From the NCBI GenBank assembly GCA_965234325.1, contig OZ248415.1, forward strand, positions 1 to 64,000: DNA of 64,000 nt. The letters run 5' to 3'. A program made the position numbers and the translations under genes. The notes beneath the pieces were generated by a model. The model had not been told where the DNA came from. It saw nothing but the letters and a program-made list of their open reading frames with translations, and did not search any database. The stretch is from Limnohabitans kasalickyi (lineage in GTDB: Bacteria > Pseudomonadota > Gammaproteobacteria > Burkholderiales > Burkholderiaceae_C). Of the stretch, positions 49,547 to 58,529 are shown one piece after another. Each line of letters opens with the position of its first letter. Position 1 is the first letter of the stretch.

Positions 49547-50722
49547 TTATTTCAGTGGGCATTCATTCACATAAGGATCGGCCAAGTCTTTGAGGGGGGT
49601 TGAAGAAGTTTTCAGAGAAACACGGCCTTGTGCATCCTTGGCCACTTCAAACACGTGCATGTCTTGGATAGGGAACCCGTTTTTGTTGAATCGGAAATTG
49701 CCACGCACTGACTTGAAATCGGCCGCACGCAAGGCGGCTGTCAACGCCGCTTTGTCACTGGCTTTGCCACCTGTTTTCTTCAAGGCGCTGTCGATCAACA
49801 ACGCTGAGTCGTAAGACTGCGCGGCGTATTGCGAAGGAATGCGGTTGTACTTTTTCTCAAAGTCGGCCACAAACTTTTTGCTCGCTGCGTTGGTGAAGTC
49901 TGGGCCCCAGAAGGTGCCCGAGATCACGCCGAGCGCGGTTTCTTTCAGTGCAGGAAGGGTCGAGCCATCCGTGGTGGACACCGACAGCAAAGGAATTTGG
50001 CCCAGCAAACCGGCTTGGCGCATTTGCTTCACAAAGTTCACGCCCATGCCGCCTGGGTAAAACACAAACAAGGCGTCAGGCTTCGCCGCTTGCATTTGTG
50101 CAATTTCAGCCGAGTAGTCGGGTTGGTTGACGGTGGTGTACACCTCGCCCGCCACGCCACCTTTGAAGTAGCGCTTGAAACCTGCCACGTTGTCTTTGCC
50201 CGATTGGTAGTTGGGCGCCATGATGTAGACGTTTTTGAAGCCTTTGTCGGTGGCGTATTTGCCCACCACTTCAGCCTGCATGTCGTTTTGCCAAGAGGTG
50301 AAGAAAAAGTTGGCATTGCACTGAGCACCAGCCAAGGGGGCAGGGCCAGCGTTGGAGCCGACGAACACCGCTTTGCCATCGGCCAAGGGTTTGGCCACGG
50401 CCATCATCACGTTAGAGAAGGTCACGCCGGTGACGATGTCAACCTTGTCGCGCTCGATGAACTTACTGACGATTTGCACGCCCAATTCAGGCTTGAGTTG
50501 GTCATCTTCTTTGAGCACTTCAATGGCTGCGCCGCCCAGCTTGCCGCCTGCGTGCTCCACCCCCAACATGAAACCGTCGTACATGTCTTGGCCCAACGAG
50601 GCTGCGGGGCCTGACAAGGTAGACATGAAACCAATTTTCACTTGGGCAGAGGCCGATGTGGTGGCGAATGCGCAGGTGGCAATGGCTGCTGCGCAAATGG
50701 CTTTGAGGGTGCGTTGTTGCAT
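49547..50722 (-). CDS. livK: Periplasmic binding protein, LivK/amide-urea type
   Basis: 391 aa with signal peptide at 1-26 (MQQRTLKAICAAAIATCAFATTSASA, cleavage ASA-Q). Type I periplasmic-binding fold: VKIGFMSTLSGPAASLGQDMYDGFMLGVE start, FVGSNAGPAPLAGAQCNANFFFTSWQND, and YAAQSYDSALLIDSAL. Captures the substrate for LivHMGF. It follows the dioxygenase gene by 29 bp. Cluster context suggests an aromatic ligand. Confidence 0.92.
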   Translation of the reverse strand: MQQRTLKAICAAAIATCAFATTSASAQVKIGFMSTLSGPAASLGQDMYDGFMLGVEHAGGKLGGAAIEVLKEDDQLKPELGVQIVSKFIERDKVDIVTGVTFSNVMMAVAKPLADGKAVFVGSNAGPAPLAGAQCNANFFFTSWQNDMQAEVVGKYATDKGFKNVYIMAPNYQSGKDNVAGFKRYFKGGVAGEVYTTVNQPDYSAEIAQMQAAKPDALFVFYPGGMGVNFVKQMRQAGLLGQIPLLSVSTTDGSTLPALKETALGVISGTFWGPDFTNAASKKFVADFEKKYNRIPSQYAAQSYDSALLIDSALKKTGGKASDKAALTAALRAADFKSVRGNFRFNKNGFPIQDMHVFEVAKDAQGRVSLKTSSTPLKDLADPYVNECPLK

Positions 50723-50751
50723 GAGCTGAGTCTCCGGTGTGGTTCAAAAAA

Positions 50752-51354
50752 TCAAAGGGCCGTGTTGGGGAAATTATGTGCGCAACGTTGGTGCCAAGTT
50801 TGCCAGTCTCTGCCAGCATGAACCGTACCGCAATTCGGGCATGTGCGTTGGGTATCTGTGGTGTCGTAAAACGAAGCAAAGGCTTTGGGTAAATCTTCCA
50901 CGATGCTCTGCAGTTGCAACTCGCGGCGTGCCACCCTGTGGCCGCATTCGGCGCAATACCACTCGAAGGCATCGATCTGGCCCAGAGGGCGGGTGCGTTC
51001 AATCACGGTGCACAAGCTCCCCGCTTCAGGGCGTTGGGGAGAGTGGCGCACAAAAGCGGGCAACAAAAATACATCGCCTTCGCGCAGATGCACGCGTTCA
51101 AACTTGCCGCGATCGGCAATCAGCAAAGAGGCATTGCCTTTGAACTGGTGAAAATACTCTTCAAACGGATCGACATGAAAGTCGGTGCGTTGGTTGGGGC
51201 CGCCCACAACGGTGCAAATCAAATCGGAATTTTTCCAGATTTGCTGGTTGCCTACCGGCGGCTTGAGCAAATTGGCGCGTTCATCGATCCAATTCTGAAA
51301 ATTCAACGGTGCGCTGTAGTGGTCCACGCGTGGGATCTCATGGGCGGAAGACAT
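50752..51354 (-). CDS. nbaC: 3-hydroxyanthranilate 3,4-dioxygenase-like ring-cleavage enzyme
   Basis: 200 aa cupin dioxygenase. Substrate-site sequence GGPNQRTDFHVDPFEEYFHQFKGN gives the catalytic iron ligands His60, Glu66 and His104 (LLPAFVRHSPQRP). A C-terminal rubredoxin-like iron site is built from CAECG and CPNCG, as in bacterial HAO. The known reaction opens 3-hydroxyanthranilate to 2-amino-3-carboxymuconate semialdehyde. No kynurenine or aminomuconate genes are nearby; the neighbours are molybdenum hydroxylase subunits, so a related hydroxy-heteroaromatic may be the true substrate. It starts 5 bp after the CoxM-CoxG stop. Confidence 0.88.
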   Translation of the reverse strand: MSSAHEIPRVDHYSAPLNFQNWIDERANLLKPPVGNQQIWKNSDLICTVVGGPNQRTDFHVDPFEEYFHQFKGNASLLIADRGKFERVHLREGDVFLLPAFVRHSPQRPEAGSLCTVIERTRPLGQIDAFEWYCAECGHRVARRELQLQSIVEDLPKAFASFYDTTDTQRTCPNCGTVHAGRDWQTWHQRCAHNFPNTAL

Positions 51355-51359
51355 AAGCG

Positions 51360-52793
51360 TTATTTCCTAAAAAAGTGCTGCCACCAACGGTGCAGCGGTT
51401 GAAACAAAGCATAAGAGAAAAACCAAGCCCCACGCCTCGGGGGTTCACCCGATAGAGCGCATGAAAAGCGTTCAAAAAACTGCTCACTCAGACGCTGTGC
51501 GCTGGCTTGTACCAAGCGGTTGCCAAGTTGCGCCAAGGTGCCTTGAAGTTGTGGGTCTGCGGTCCAAACCAGGCGCGTTTGCGCTCCAACTTGTCGCAAA
51601 TGCACCTGCACTTGGGCTTGTCCGCTGCCCAAGGCCCCGGCTTGCCCTGAGACGTGCAAACGGCATTGGGCATGCTGTGCGTCACCGCTGGGTTCGACTT
51701 CGGGCGTGAGTTGCACCGTCGTCTCAAATTTCGCAGACACTGGGCCTAGACCGACTTTGACGGTGGCTTGGTAGTGATGTGTGGCCAACAAACGCAGGGT
51801 CGAACACCCCGGGATGCTGGCCTGCAAGATGACGGGATCGAGCAGCGCTTGCCACACACGGGGCAGCGTGGCATTCAGAACGTGTTCGCCGGACAGCGTT
51901 TGTTCAGGTGTGCAGCCTGCATTGTGGGGCGCCTCTGGTGTGCGCGATGCAGGGTTGGCCCCGTGTCGATTCACGCGCGGCATAGCGGCCGATTCGCCGG
52001 TTTGCTGCGCCAATGCGCGTCGGCACAACACCGCCATCAGATGAGCGCGGTAGGCTGCGCTGGCATGCACATCGCTCAACGCCCCATTCTTTTTAGCTGC
52101 CACGTTGTCGAGCGCACGCACGCCCCACTGGCTGTTGAGCGCTTGCTCGGCTTCTGACCAACGCACGATGCCATGTCCCAGGCCCGTGACCGCCACGCGC
52201 ACCTTGTGTTGGATGTCGCGTGCGACGGCCACGCCCACCAAAGCGAAACGCGACGCCGGTTGTTCGTACTTGAGGTACTGGGCTGATGCGATGCGCGGAA
52301 ACTTCACACCCACGATCAATTCACCAGGGCGCAGCGCCGTGGTAAATAAGCCTTGAAAAAACTCATCGGCTGACAGGTCACGCTGCGTGGTGACCACGGT
52401 GGCCCCACAGGCCATCACACCGGCTGGCCAACAAGCTGCCGGGTCGTTGTTGGCCAAAGAGCCGCCCAGCGTTCCCACGTGGCGTATTTGCGGATCGGCA
52501 ATGCCACCCGCTAGGTGCGCGAGCATGGGGCACCACGTCTGAACGTCTTCGCTGTTGGCTACCGCTTCGTGAGTGACCATGGCACCTATCCACAAATGAT
52601 CGGGGTGGCGTTTGATGTGTTGAAGTTCTGGCAGGTCCTGCAAGTCCACACAATGCGTGGGATGGCACAGGCCCAGTTTCATGGCCGCCAGCAGGCTTTG
52701 TCCACCTGCCAAGGCGTGTGCGTCTGGGTGTTCAGCCAGCATGGCTTGCGCTTGGGCCAAGCTTTGGGGGCGAAGGTAGCCGGTGTTTTTCAT
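51360..52793 (-). CDS. CoxM (FAD) - CoxG fusion of a molybdenum hydroxylase
   Basis: 477 aa from the ATG at 52793, which overlaps the coxS stop (ATGA). Residues 1-270 are the FAD-binding medium subunit: LAGGQSLLAAMKLG and RHVGTLGGSLANNDPAACW are the FAD-binding loops. After a Pro-rich linker (about 275-300), residues 305-455 form a CoxG/SRPBCC domain (LPRVWQALLDPVILQASIPGC...), associated with cofactor assembly or membrane attachment. The last 20 residues are aromatic and basic (FFSYALFQPLHRWWQHFF), as in CoxG membrane anchors. CoxM and CoxG are usually separate genes, so the fusion is notable. Confidence 0.88.
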   Translation of the reverse strand: MKNTGYLRPQSLAQAQAMLAEHPDAHALAGGQSLLAAMKLGLCHPTHCVDLQDLPELQHIKRHPDHLWIGAMVTHEAVANSEDVQTWCPMLAHLAGGIADPQIRHVGTLGGSLANNDPAACWPAGVMACGATVVTTQRDLSADEFFQGLFTTALRPGELIVGVKFPRIASAQYLKYEQPASRFALVGVAVARDIQHKVRVAVTGLGHGIVRWSEAEQALNSQWGVRALDNVAAKKNGALSDVHASAAYRAHLMAVLCRRALAQQTGESAAMPRVNRHGANPASRTPEAPHNAGCTPEQTLSGEHVLNATLPRVWQALLDPVILQASIPGCSTLRLLATHHYQATVKVGLGPVSAKFETTVQLTPEVEPSGDAQHAQCRLHVSGQAGALGSGQAQVQVHLRQVGAQTRLVWTADPQLQGTLAQLGNRLVQASAQRLSEQFFERFSCALSGEPPRRGAWFFSYALFQPLHRWWQHFFRK

Positions 52794-53287
52794 GGGGCAG
52801 TTGCACCCATTGCACAAGAGCGCAACAACGTCAGGCCTTCACACACCGCTTTGACAATGCCTTCATAACCTGTGCAGCGACACAAATTACCTGACAAGGC
52901 ATGACGTACCGCTTGGTCTTCGGCTGGCACAGCTTCGTGCACCATGGCCAGCGCGCGCATGATCAAACCGGGCGTGCAAAACCCGCATTGCAAGGCATGG
53001 TGTTTGCTGAAGCACTGCTGCATGACATGCAGGTCTGATGCGTTGGGCGCCACGCCTTCGATGGTGGTGATGTGCTGTCCGCTGCATTGCATGGCCAAGC
53101 GATTGCACGACTTCACGGCGGCACCATCGACCAGCACGGTGCACGCGCCGCACTGGGCGGTGTCGCAGCCTTGGTGTGTGCCGGTGAGTTGGCATTGTTC
53201 GCGCAACACATCCAGCAGCAAGCCCGACGGTGCCACGTCCAAGCGCAAGGCTTGACCATTGACATGCAGCTGCAGCGAGAGCTTCAT
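52790..53287 (-). CDS. 2Fe-2S small subunit of molybdenum hydroxylase (CoxS type)
   Basis: 165 aa from the ATG at 53287, 1 bp after the DapA-like stop; an upstream in-frame ATG at 53317 lies inside that gene and is unlikely. Two 2Fe-2S clusters: plant-type C-DTAQCGAC with a later C (residues about 40-70) and the second set CGFCTPG...CRCTGY. It carries electrons from the molybdenum subunit to FAD. ATGA overlap with the CoxM-CoxG gene. Confidence 0.92.
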   Translation of the reverse strand: MKLSLQLHVNGQALRLDVAPSGLLLDVLREQCQLTGTHQGCDTAQCGACTVLVDGAAVKSCNRLAMQCSGQHITTIEGVAPNASDLHVMQQCFSKHHALQCGFCTPGLIMRALAMVHEAVPAEDQAVRHALSGNLCRCTGYEGIVKAVCEGLTLLRSCAMGATAP

Positions 53288-53288
53288 G

Positions 53289-54269
53289 TCAGGCCGTGCG
53301 CAAGCCGCATTGGGCAAACGCTTGGCGTGTGGCTTCGCGTTCGGCTTCGGTCAGTTGCAGCAAGGGACGACGCACAGGCCCGCCGTGTTGACCGAGCAAC
53401 TCTTGCCAGTACTTGCCATGCGCTTGGGGTTTGCCTTTGGGTTTGCTGTGTTTGATGGAGTCGCGCACGGGGTCCAAACTGTCGCGCACTCGGCGGGCTT
53501 CGTCAAACTTGCCTGCAAACGCAAGTTGGGTGTACTCATTCATGCGTTGGTCCACTTTGGATTGCAGCAAGAAGGGCGGTGTGGAGCAGAGGTAGAGCTT
53601 CCAGCCGAGTTCGATGATGTTGTCTAACCAATCGGGTTCGTCAGGATTGCTGACGTGAATTTTGTCACCCACCATTTCGGTCAATCGCTTGTATCTGGCG
53701 CGGTCGGTGCTGTATTTGATCGCCACCACGTTTGGCAATTCTGCAATGCGGGCGCACAACTCGGGGCTCATCACGTAGCCGCAGTCGGGGTGGTTCCACA
53801 TGGCCAAGCCGAGGTCTATTTTTTCGGACAGGTAACGGTAGTACTCGTAAATGGTTTCGTCGGTGTCTGCCCCAAAGTGCAGCACGGGGCTGTGCACGAT
53901 CACATAGTCGGCACCCACATTTTTGGAGTGCTCGGCCAGTTCCAACACCACATCGAGGTTGGTGTCAGAGCAGGAGGTGACGATGCCGCAGGCACCCGTG
54001 CCGTTGCGGTCACCTGCGTCGCTGGCGACTTCTACCGAGAGGTCGATCAAACGCTTGCGCTCGGCGATGGACATGGAGAAAAATTCAGCCTGTTTACCGG
54101 CAATAAAAATGCCACCCAGTTTCAAGTCGTTGATCCAGTGGTTCAAGTTGTCGCGGTAGGCCTTTTCGTCGAGTTGCAAGGCATCGTTGAAAGGGGTGAG
54201 GTTGGCCGCCCACACGCCCACCATGTGTTCGCGTGCGTATTCCTTGGCTTCTGATTTTTTGTACTTCAT
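53289..54269 (-). CDS. DapA-family aldolase/hydratase (class I, Schiff base)
   Basis: 326 aa. TIM-barrel signatures of the dihydrodipicolinate synthase superfamily: GVWAANLTPFN near residue 18, a YVIVHSPVLHFGADTDE segment where the Tyr/substrate loop lies, and the Schiff-base Lys in VVAIKYSTD (about 180). It lacks the strict GTTGE motif (GKQAEF instead), so it is not lysine-pathway DapA. In aromatic catabolism such proteins act as pyruvate-releasing hydratase-aldolases. Sits between the large and small molybdenum hydroxylase subunits with ATGA overlap at its start, so it should act in the same pathway. Confidence 0.85.
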   Translation of the reverse strand: MKYKKSEAKEYAREHMVGVWAANLTPFNDALQLDEKAYRDNLNHWINDLKLGGIFIAGKQAEFFSMSIAERKRLIDLSVEVASDAGDRNGTGACGIVTSCSDTNLDVVLELAEHSKNVGADYVIVHSPVLHFGADTDETIYEYYRYLSEKIDLGLAMWNHPDCGYVMSPELCARIAELPNVVAIKYSTDRARYKRLTEMVGDKIHVSNPDEPDWLDNIIELGWKLYLCSTPPFLLQSKVDQRMNEYTQLAFAGKFDEARRVRDSLDPVRDSIKHSKPKGKPQAHGKYWQELLGQHGGPVRRPLLQLTEAEREATRQAFAQCGLRTA

Positions 54270-56419
54270 GGTGTTTCCTTTTCAAAATGGGATGACAAGA
54301 CGCGCCAGAGTTGCTCTGACGTGAGTGGGAGTTGCAAATCGAATTCGCCCAGCGGTGAGAGCGCATCACGCGCGGCATTCATCAACGCAGCGGGTACCCC
54401 AATGCAGCCCGCTTCGCCCACGCCTTTGGCCCCCAACAGGTTGTTGGGACTGGGGGTGTGCATGCTACTGATGTCAATGGGGGGCATGGTGTCTGCGCGC
54501 GGTATGGCGTAGTCCATCAACGAGCCGGTGATGAGTTGGCCTTGGTCGTCGTAAACCAAGCGCTCCATCATGGCTTTGCCCAAACCTTGGGCTGCTCCGC
54601 CTATCAATTGACCGTGCACCAACTGCGGTTGCAGCACATGGCCTGCGTCATCCACCCAAGTGATCCGTTCGATGGTGGGCGTGCCGGTGTCGACGTCGAT
54701 GCGCATCTGTGCAATCACGCAGCCGTAACTCCAGGCTTCGCTGGCGGTGAATTTTTCTTCCGCGGTGATGGGCAGTGCTTCGCCACGCTCGCGGCGAGCC
54801 AGCACAGTACGACACGCTTGCACGATGGCACTGCCCCCAATGGCCGTGCTGCGGCTGGCCAATGCGCCGGTGCCCGCTGGGCAGAGCTCGGTGTTGCCCA
54901 AATGGACCTCGACCTGCGTAGGCACGCAGCCCAAGGTGTCGGCGGCCAATTGTGCAAACGTCGTGACGTGGCCTTGGCCCTGTGCGGGCGCTCCGCTCGC
55001 TACGGTGACGCGCCCGTCTTCATGCAGGGTGACACGTGCAGATTCCCAGCCTTGGCCGCAAGGCTCCACATACAAGGCCATGCCTATGCCCACCATTTCG
55101 CCTTCACGGCGACGTTGGGTTTGATCCGCGCGCGCCTGGGTGTAAGCAAATTGTTCGCAGGCTTTGTGCAAAGCCAAGGCGTAGTCGCCTGAGTCAAGCA
55201 CTTCGCCGGTGGGCGTGGTGTAGGGCATGGCGTCAGCCGCAATGAGGTTGCGCTTGCGCAGTTCTACTGGGTCGATGTCGCACCGACGGGCGGCTTGCTC
55301 GATCAAGGTTTCCATCAGCAATGCCGCTTCAGGGCGGCCCGCACCGCGGTAAATATTCACAGGTGCCGCGTGCGCACGGGTGGCCATGCCTTCGATGTCG
55401 ATGTGTTGCAGCGCATAAGGCCCAGGCAAGATACGCGCCGCATTGCGCAGCGGCACCACGGCCGAAAAAGGCAGCCAAGCACCCAGCGTGAAGTGCAGAC
55501 GTGCCCACAAGCCTTCCAACAGGCCTTGGGCGTTGACGTGCAAGCGACCTTCCAGCACTGAGCCACGACCTTGCATGCCCGCCACAAAATCATCCGAGCG
55601 ACTGGCCAGCCACTGCACGTTGCGTTGCAGGTGCTGTGCCGTGAGGGCCGTCAGCAAGTCTTCCGGACTGACCGAGGCTTTGGCGCCAAATGCGCCTCCG
55701 ACATCGGGACTGATGAGCAGCACTTGCTCGGTTGGAATTTGCAGCACCCGAGCCACATCGGCTTGGGCACGGGACGGTGTTTGCGTGCCCAGCCACACGG
55801 TGATGCGGTGTGGGCTTTGGGCATGCAGCATGGCGCTGCAGGCGCGTGGCTCCATGGCCACGGCGCTGACGCGTGGTGAACGGATGTGCGTCTCCACCAC
55901 ATGCGCGCTGTTTGTGGGCATTTGGCCACTGCGATGCTGGGTACGTGTGGTGGCGTCTTCGGATGCGAAGTCATTGCTTGGCGGTAAGGTGTGCAGGGTC
56001 AAGGTGACAGCGCCTGCGGCTTCACGTGCGATGGCTTGGCTGGTGGCAACGACGATTGCCACAGGTTGGCCTACATAGGCCACACGGTCAAGCGCGAGCA
56101 AAGGAAACGTGGTGTCTTGCGTCACGGGCAACAAAGGGTTGTGGGTGGGCAGGATGTGTTGCCCCAAGTCGTTGCTGGTCAGAACCGCCAGCACACCGTC
56201 AATTTGTAAGGCCGCATCCGTTTGAATGCCCAGCAGCTGTGCATGCGCTTGTGGGCTGCGCACAAAGGCGATGTGGCAGACGTTGGGAATCACCACGTCT
56301 TGTCCAAAACAGCCTTCTCCCCTCAGCAAGGCGCTGTCTTCGCGGCGCAGCGTGTTGGTTTTGGCTTGATGCAGCGATGCTGCATTGCCAGAGGGGAGCG
56401 TGGAGTTCGGGTGAGTCAC
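54266..56419 (-). CDS. Molybdenum hydroxylase large subunit (xanthine dehydrogenase/CoxL family)
   Basis: 717 aa. Molybdopterin-binding signatures: LRGEGCFGQDV start, DRVAYVGQPVAIVVA, ISPDVGGAFGAKASVSPEDLL, NIYRGAGRPEA, GQGHVTTFAQ and the catalytic Glu in GAKGVGEAGCIG (about 670). The active-site loop of true CO dehydrogenase (AYxCSFR) is absent, so it is an aldehyde- or heteroaromatic-hydroxylating member. It is first in the leftward cluster, 107 bp from the divergent LysR gene. No XdhC-type chaperone is encoded nearby. Confidence 0.9.
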   Translation of the reverse strand: MTHPNSTLPSGNAASLHQAKTNTLRREDSALLRGEGCFGQDVVIPNVCHIAFVRSPQAHAQLLGIQTDAALQIDGVLAVLTSNDLGQHILPTHNPLLPVTQDTTFPLLALDRVAYVGQPVAIVVATSQAIAREAAGAVTLTLHTLPPSNDFASEDATTRTQHRSGQMPTNSAHVVETHIRSPRVSAVAMEPRACSAMLHAQSPHRITVWLGTQTPSRAQADVARVLQIPTEQVLLISPDVGGAFGAKASVSPEDLLTALTAQHLQRNVQWLASRSDDFVAGMQGRGSVLEGRLHVNAQGLLEGLWARLHFTLGAWLPFSAVVPLRNAARILPGPYALQHIDIEGMATRAHAAPVNIYRGAGRPEAALLMETLIEQAARRCDIDPVELRKRNLIAADAMPYTTPTGEVLDSGDYALALHKACEQFAYTQARADQTQRRREGEMVGIGMALYVEPCGQGWESARVTLHEDGRVTVASGAPAQGQGHVTTFAQLAADTLGCVPTQVEVHLGNTELCPAGTGALASRSTAIGGSAIVQACRTVLARRERGEALPITAEEKFTASEAWSYGCVIAQMRIDVDTGTPTIERITWVDDAGHVLQPQLVHGQLIGGAAQGLGKAMMERLVYDDQGQLITGSLMDYAIPRADTMPPIDISSMHTPSPNNLLGAKGVGEAGCIGVPAALMNAARDALSPLGEFDLQLPLTSEQLWRVLSSHFEKETP

Positions 56420-56526
56420 TGTTGAATTTAATCAAACCTTGCGTGTGCGTGGCGCGATAAAAATTGAACAATCGTGCAGTCAATTTGTTGAATCAGGGAT
56501 GGCCATCAGCGGCATAAACTCTGGCT

Positions 56527-57459
56527 ATGAGTTCCAAGTTTGCTGCTTCCAATTTGAGTTTGAGACAACTGCGTGCCTTTTTGGCAGTCGCGCATGCGTC
56601 GAGCATGACCCGCGCTGCTGAAAAACTTCACCTCACACCCTCGGCTTTGTCGATGTTGGTCCGCGGCATGGAGGATGACTTAGGCGCACGATTGTTTGAC
56701 CGGACCACGCGGCGTTTGGTCTTGACCGAGGCAGGCCTTCAGTTTTTGCCGACTGTGGAACAGGTGTTTGTGCAATTAGAAGCAGGCATTGCGGCGTTAC
56801 AAAACACACAACAAGTGAAGGCAGGACGCTTGCGCGTGGCGGCCTCGCCTTTGTTGGCGAGTGCGTTGTTTCCCAAAGTCATTGCGAGTTTTCGTTTGCA
56901 TCACCCGCAGGTCAAGGTCACGTTGCTGGATGCCTCAGTCGAGTCTTTGCCCGATTTGGTGCGTCGCGGTGAGGTAGATATGGCGGTGTGTACGGCCAGC
57001 AGCGATGCCACTGATTTAGTGGCCACACCTGTCTATACCGACAAGCTGATGTTGGTGTGCCCCAGTGCACACCGATTGGCAAAGCGGCGTGAGGTCGAGT
57101 GGCAAGATTTACTGGATGAGCCTTTGATTTTGATGCGCCACGGTAGCGGCTTGCGTGCACTGGTCGACAAAGCTTTTGCCAAATGGAACAAACACATGCA
57201 GCCCGCCTACGAGGTGTCGCAAGTGGCCACGGCCTTGGGTTTGGTCAGTGAGGGCGAGGGTATTTCTGTGTTGCCCTCTTACGCGATCTCGCGGGCGCAA
57301 ACGCTGTCGTCGGCCACCGTGGTGGCGACGGTCGATTTGGTCTCACCCAGCGTGTCGCGCGAAATTGTGGCCTTGACCAAAGAAGGGGCTGAGATGACGC
57401 CCGCTGTGCTGATGTTTGTGGATCAGTTCAAGAAACATGCGGGAGCAGGGCTGTTTTGA
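56527..57459 (+). CDS. LysR-family regulator of the aromatic cluster
   Basis: 310 aa. Winged helix at residues 8-65 (LSLRQLRAFLAVAHASSMTRAAEKLHLTPSALSMLVRGMEDDLG), then an effector-binding domain. It diverges from the CoxL gene with 107 bp between the two starts, so it probably controls the whole leftward cluster, with a pathway aromatic as inducer. Convergent with fbp, sharing a bidirectional terminator. Confidence 0.92.
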   Translation: MSSKFAASNLSLRQLRAFLAVAHASSMTRAAEKLHLTPSALSMLVRGMEDDLGARLFDRTTRRLVLTEAGLQFLPTVEQVFVQLEAGIAALQNTQQVKAGRLRVAASPLLASALFPKVIASFRLHHPQVKVTLLDASVESLPDLVRRGEVDMAVCTASSDATDLVATPVYTDKLMLVCPSAHRLAKRREVEWQDLLDEPLILMRHGSGLRALVDKAFAKWNKHMQPAYEVSQVATALGLVSEGEGISVLPSYAISRAQTLSSATVVATVDLVSPSVSREIVALTKEGAEMTPAVLMFVDQFKKHAGAGLF

Positions 57460-57464
57460 TCAAA

Positions 57465-57489
57465 AAAGCCCAGCAACTTGCTGGGCTTT
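57465..57489. terminator. Bidirectional terminator between LysR gene and fbp
   Basis: AAAGCCCAGCA (57465-57475) pairs with TGCTGGGCTTT (57479-57489) around a 3-base loop, with A6 before and TTT after. It serves both convergent genes. Confidence 0.85.
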
Positions 57490-57505
57490 AGGTGTGTAGC
57501 GCTAG

Positions 57506-58519
57506 TTAGGCCTTGGTGTGATAACTCGTCACACGTTCCACTTCGTTCTTAGAACCCAAAATCACGCTCACACGTTGGTGCAGTTGTGTGGGTTGGATGT
57601 CCAAGATGCGTTGTTGGCCGTTGGTGGATGCGCCACCCGCTTGCTCGACCAACCAGCTCATGGGGTTGGCTTCGTACATCAAGCGCAGCTTGCCGGCTTT
57701 GCCGGGTTCACGCTTGTCCCAGGGGTACATGAACACGCCGCCACGGGTCAAGATGCGGTGCACATCGGCCACCATGGAGGCAATCCAACGCATGTTGAAG
57801 TTCTTGCCGCGTGGGCCTTCTTCGCCTAACAAACATTCGTCGATGTAGCGCTTCACGGGTTCGTCCCAGTGACGCATGTTGCTCATGTTGATGGCGAATT
57901 CTTTGGTGTCAGCGGGGATGCGCACGTTCTCTTGGGTCAGCACGAATGAGCCTTGCTCACGGTCCAAGGTGAACATGGCCACGCCGTCGCCCACGGTCAA
58001 GACCAAGGTGGTTTGGGGGCCATACACGCAATAGCCCGCTGCCACTTGGGCGGTGCCAGGTTGCATGAAGTCGTCTTCGCTGACGCCTTTGTTGGGGTCG
58101 ACTTTTTTCAACACGCTGAAGATGGTGCCGATGCTCACGTTCACGTCGATGTTGCTAGAACCATCGAGGGGGTCAAACATCAACAGGTATTCACCTTGGG
58201 GGTAGCGGTTGGGCACCACGTGGATGCTGTCCATTTCTTCAGACGCCATGGCCGCCAGGTGGCCGCCCCATTCGTTGGCTTCGATCAACACGTCGTTGGC
58301 GATGATGTCGAGTTTCTTTTGCACTTCGCCTTGCACGTTTTCGCTGCCCGCCGAGCCCATGACGTCGCCGAGTTCGCTGCCCAAGGCACCCTTGTTCACG
58401 GCGTGGCTGATGCTTTTGCAAGCGCGTGCCACCACTTCGAGCAGCAAGCGCAGCTCAGACGGGATACGGCCTTTGGCGCGTTGTTGTTCGACCAAATAGC
58501 GGGTGAGAGAAATGCTCAT
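57506..58519 (-). CDS. fbp: Fructose-1,6-bisphosphatase class 1
   Basis: 337 aa, usual size. Signatures: LFDPLDGSSNIDVNVSIGTIFSVL (metal site, about 115-140), and GGVFMYPWDKREPGKAGKLRLMYEANPMSWLVEQAGG (substrate site, about 275). Hydrolyses fructose-1,6-bisphosphate to fructose-6-phosphate in gluconeogenesis or the Calvin cycle. It begins 10 bp after pepN's stop and the two are probably co-transcribed. Confidence 0.97.
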   Translation of the reverse strand: MSISLTRYLVEQQRAKGRIPSELRLLLEVVARACKSISHAVNKGALGSELGDVMGSAGSENVQGEVQKKLDIIANDVLIEANEWGGHLAAMASEEMDSIHVVPNRYPQGEYLLMFDPLDGSSNIDVNVSIGTIFSVLKKVDPNKGVSEDDFMQPGTAQVAAGYCVYGPQTTLVLTVGDGVAMFTLDREQGSFVLTQENVRIPADTKEFAINMSNMRHWDEPVKRYIDECLLGEEGPRGKNFNMRWIASMVADVHRILTRGGVFMYPWDKREPGKAGKLRLMYEANPMSWLVEQAGGASTNGQQRILDIQPTQLHQRVSVILGSKNEVERVTSYHTKA

Positions 58520-58529
58520 GAATCAGTCC

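Noticed and set aside
49829..50614. 261-codon rightward ORF opposite livK
   Set aside because: Shadow of the binding-protein gene; no start signal.
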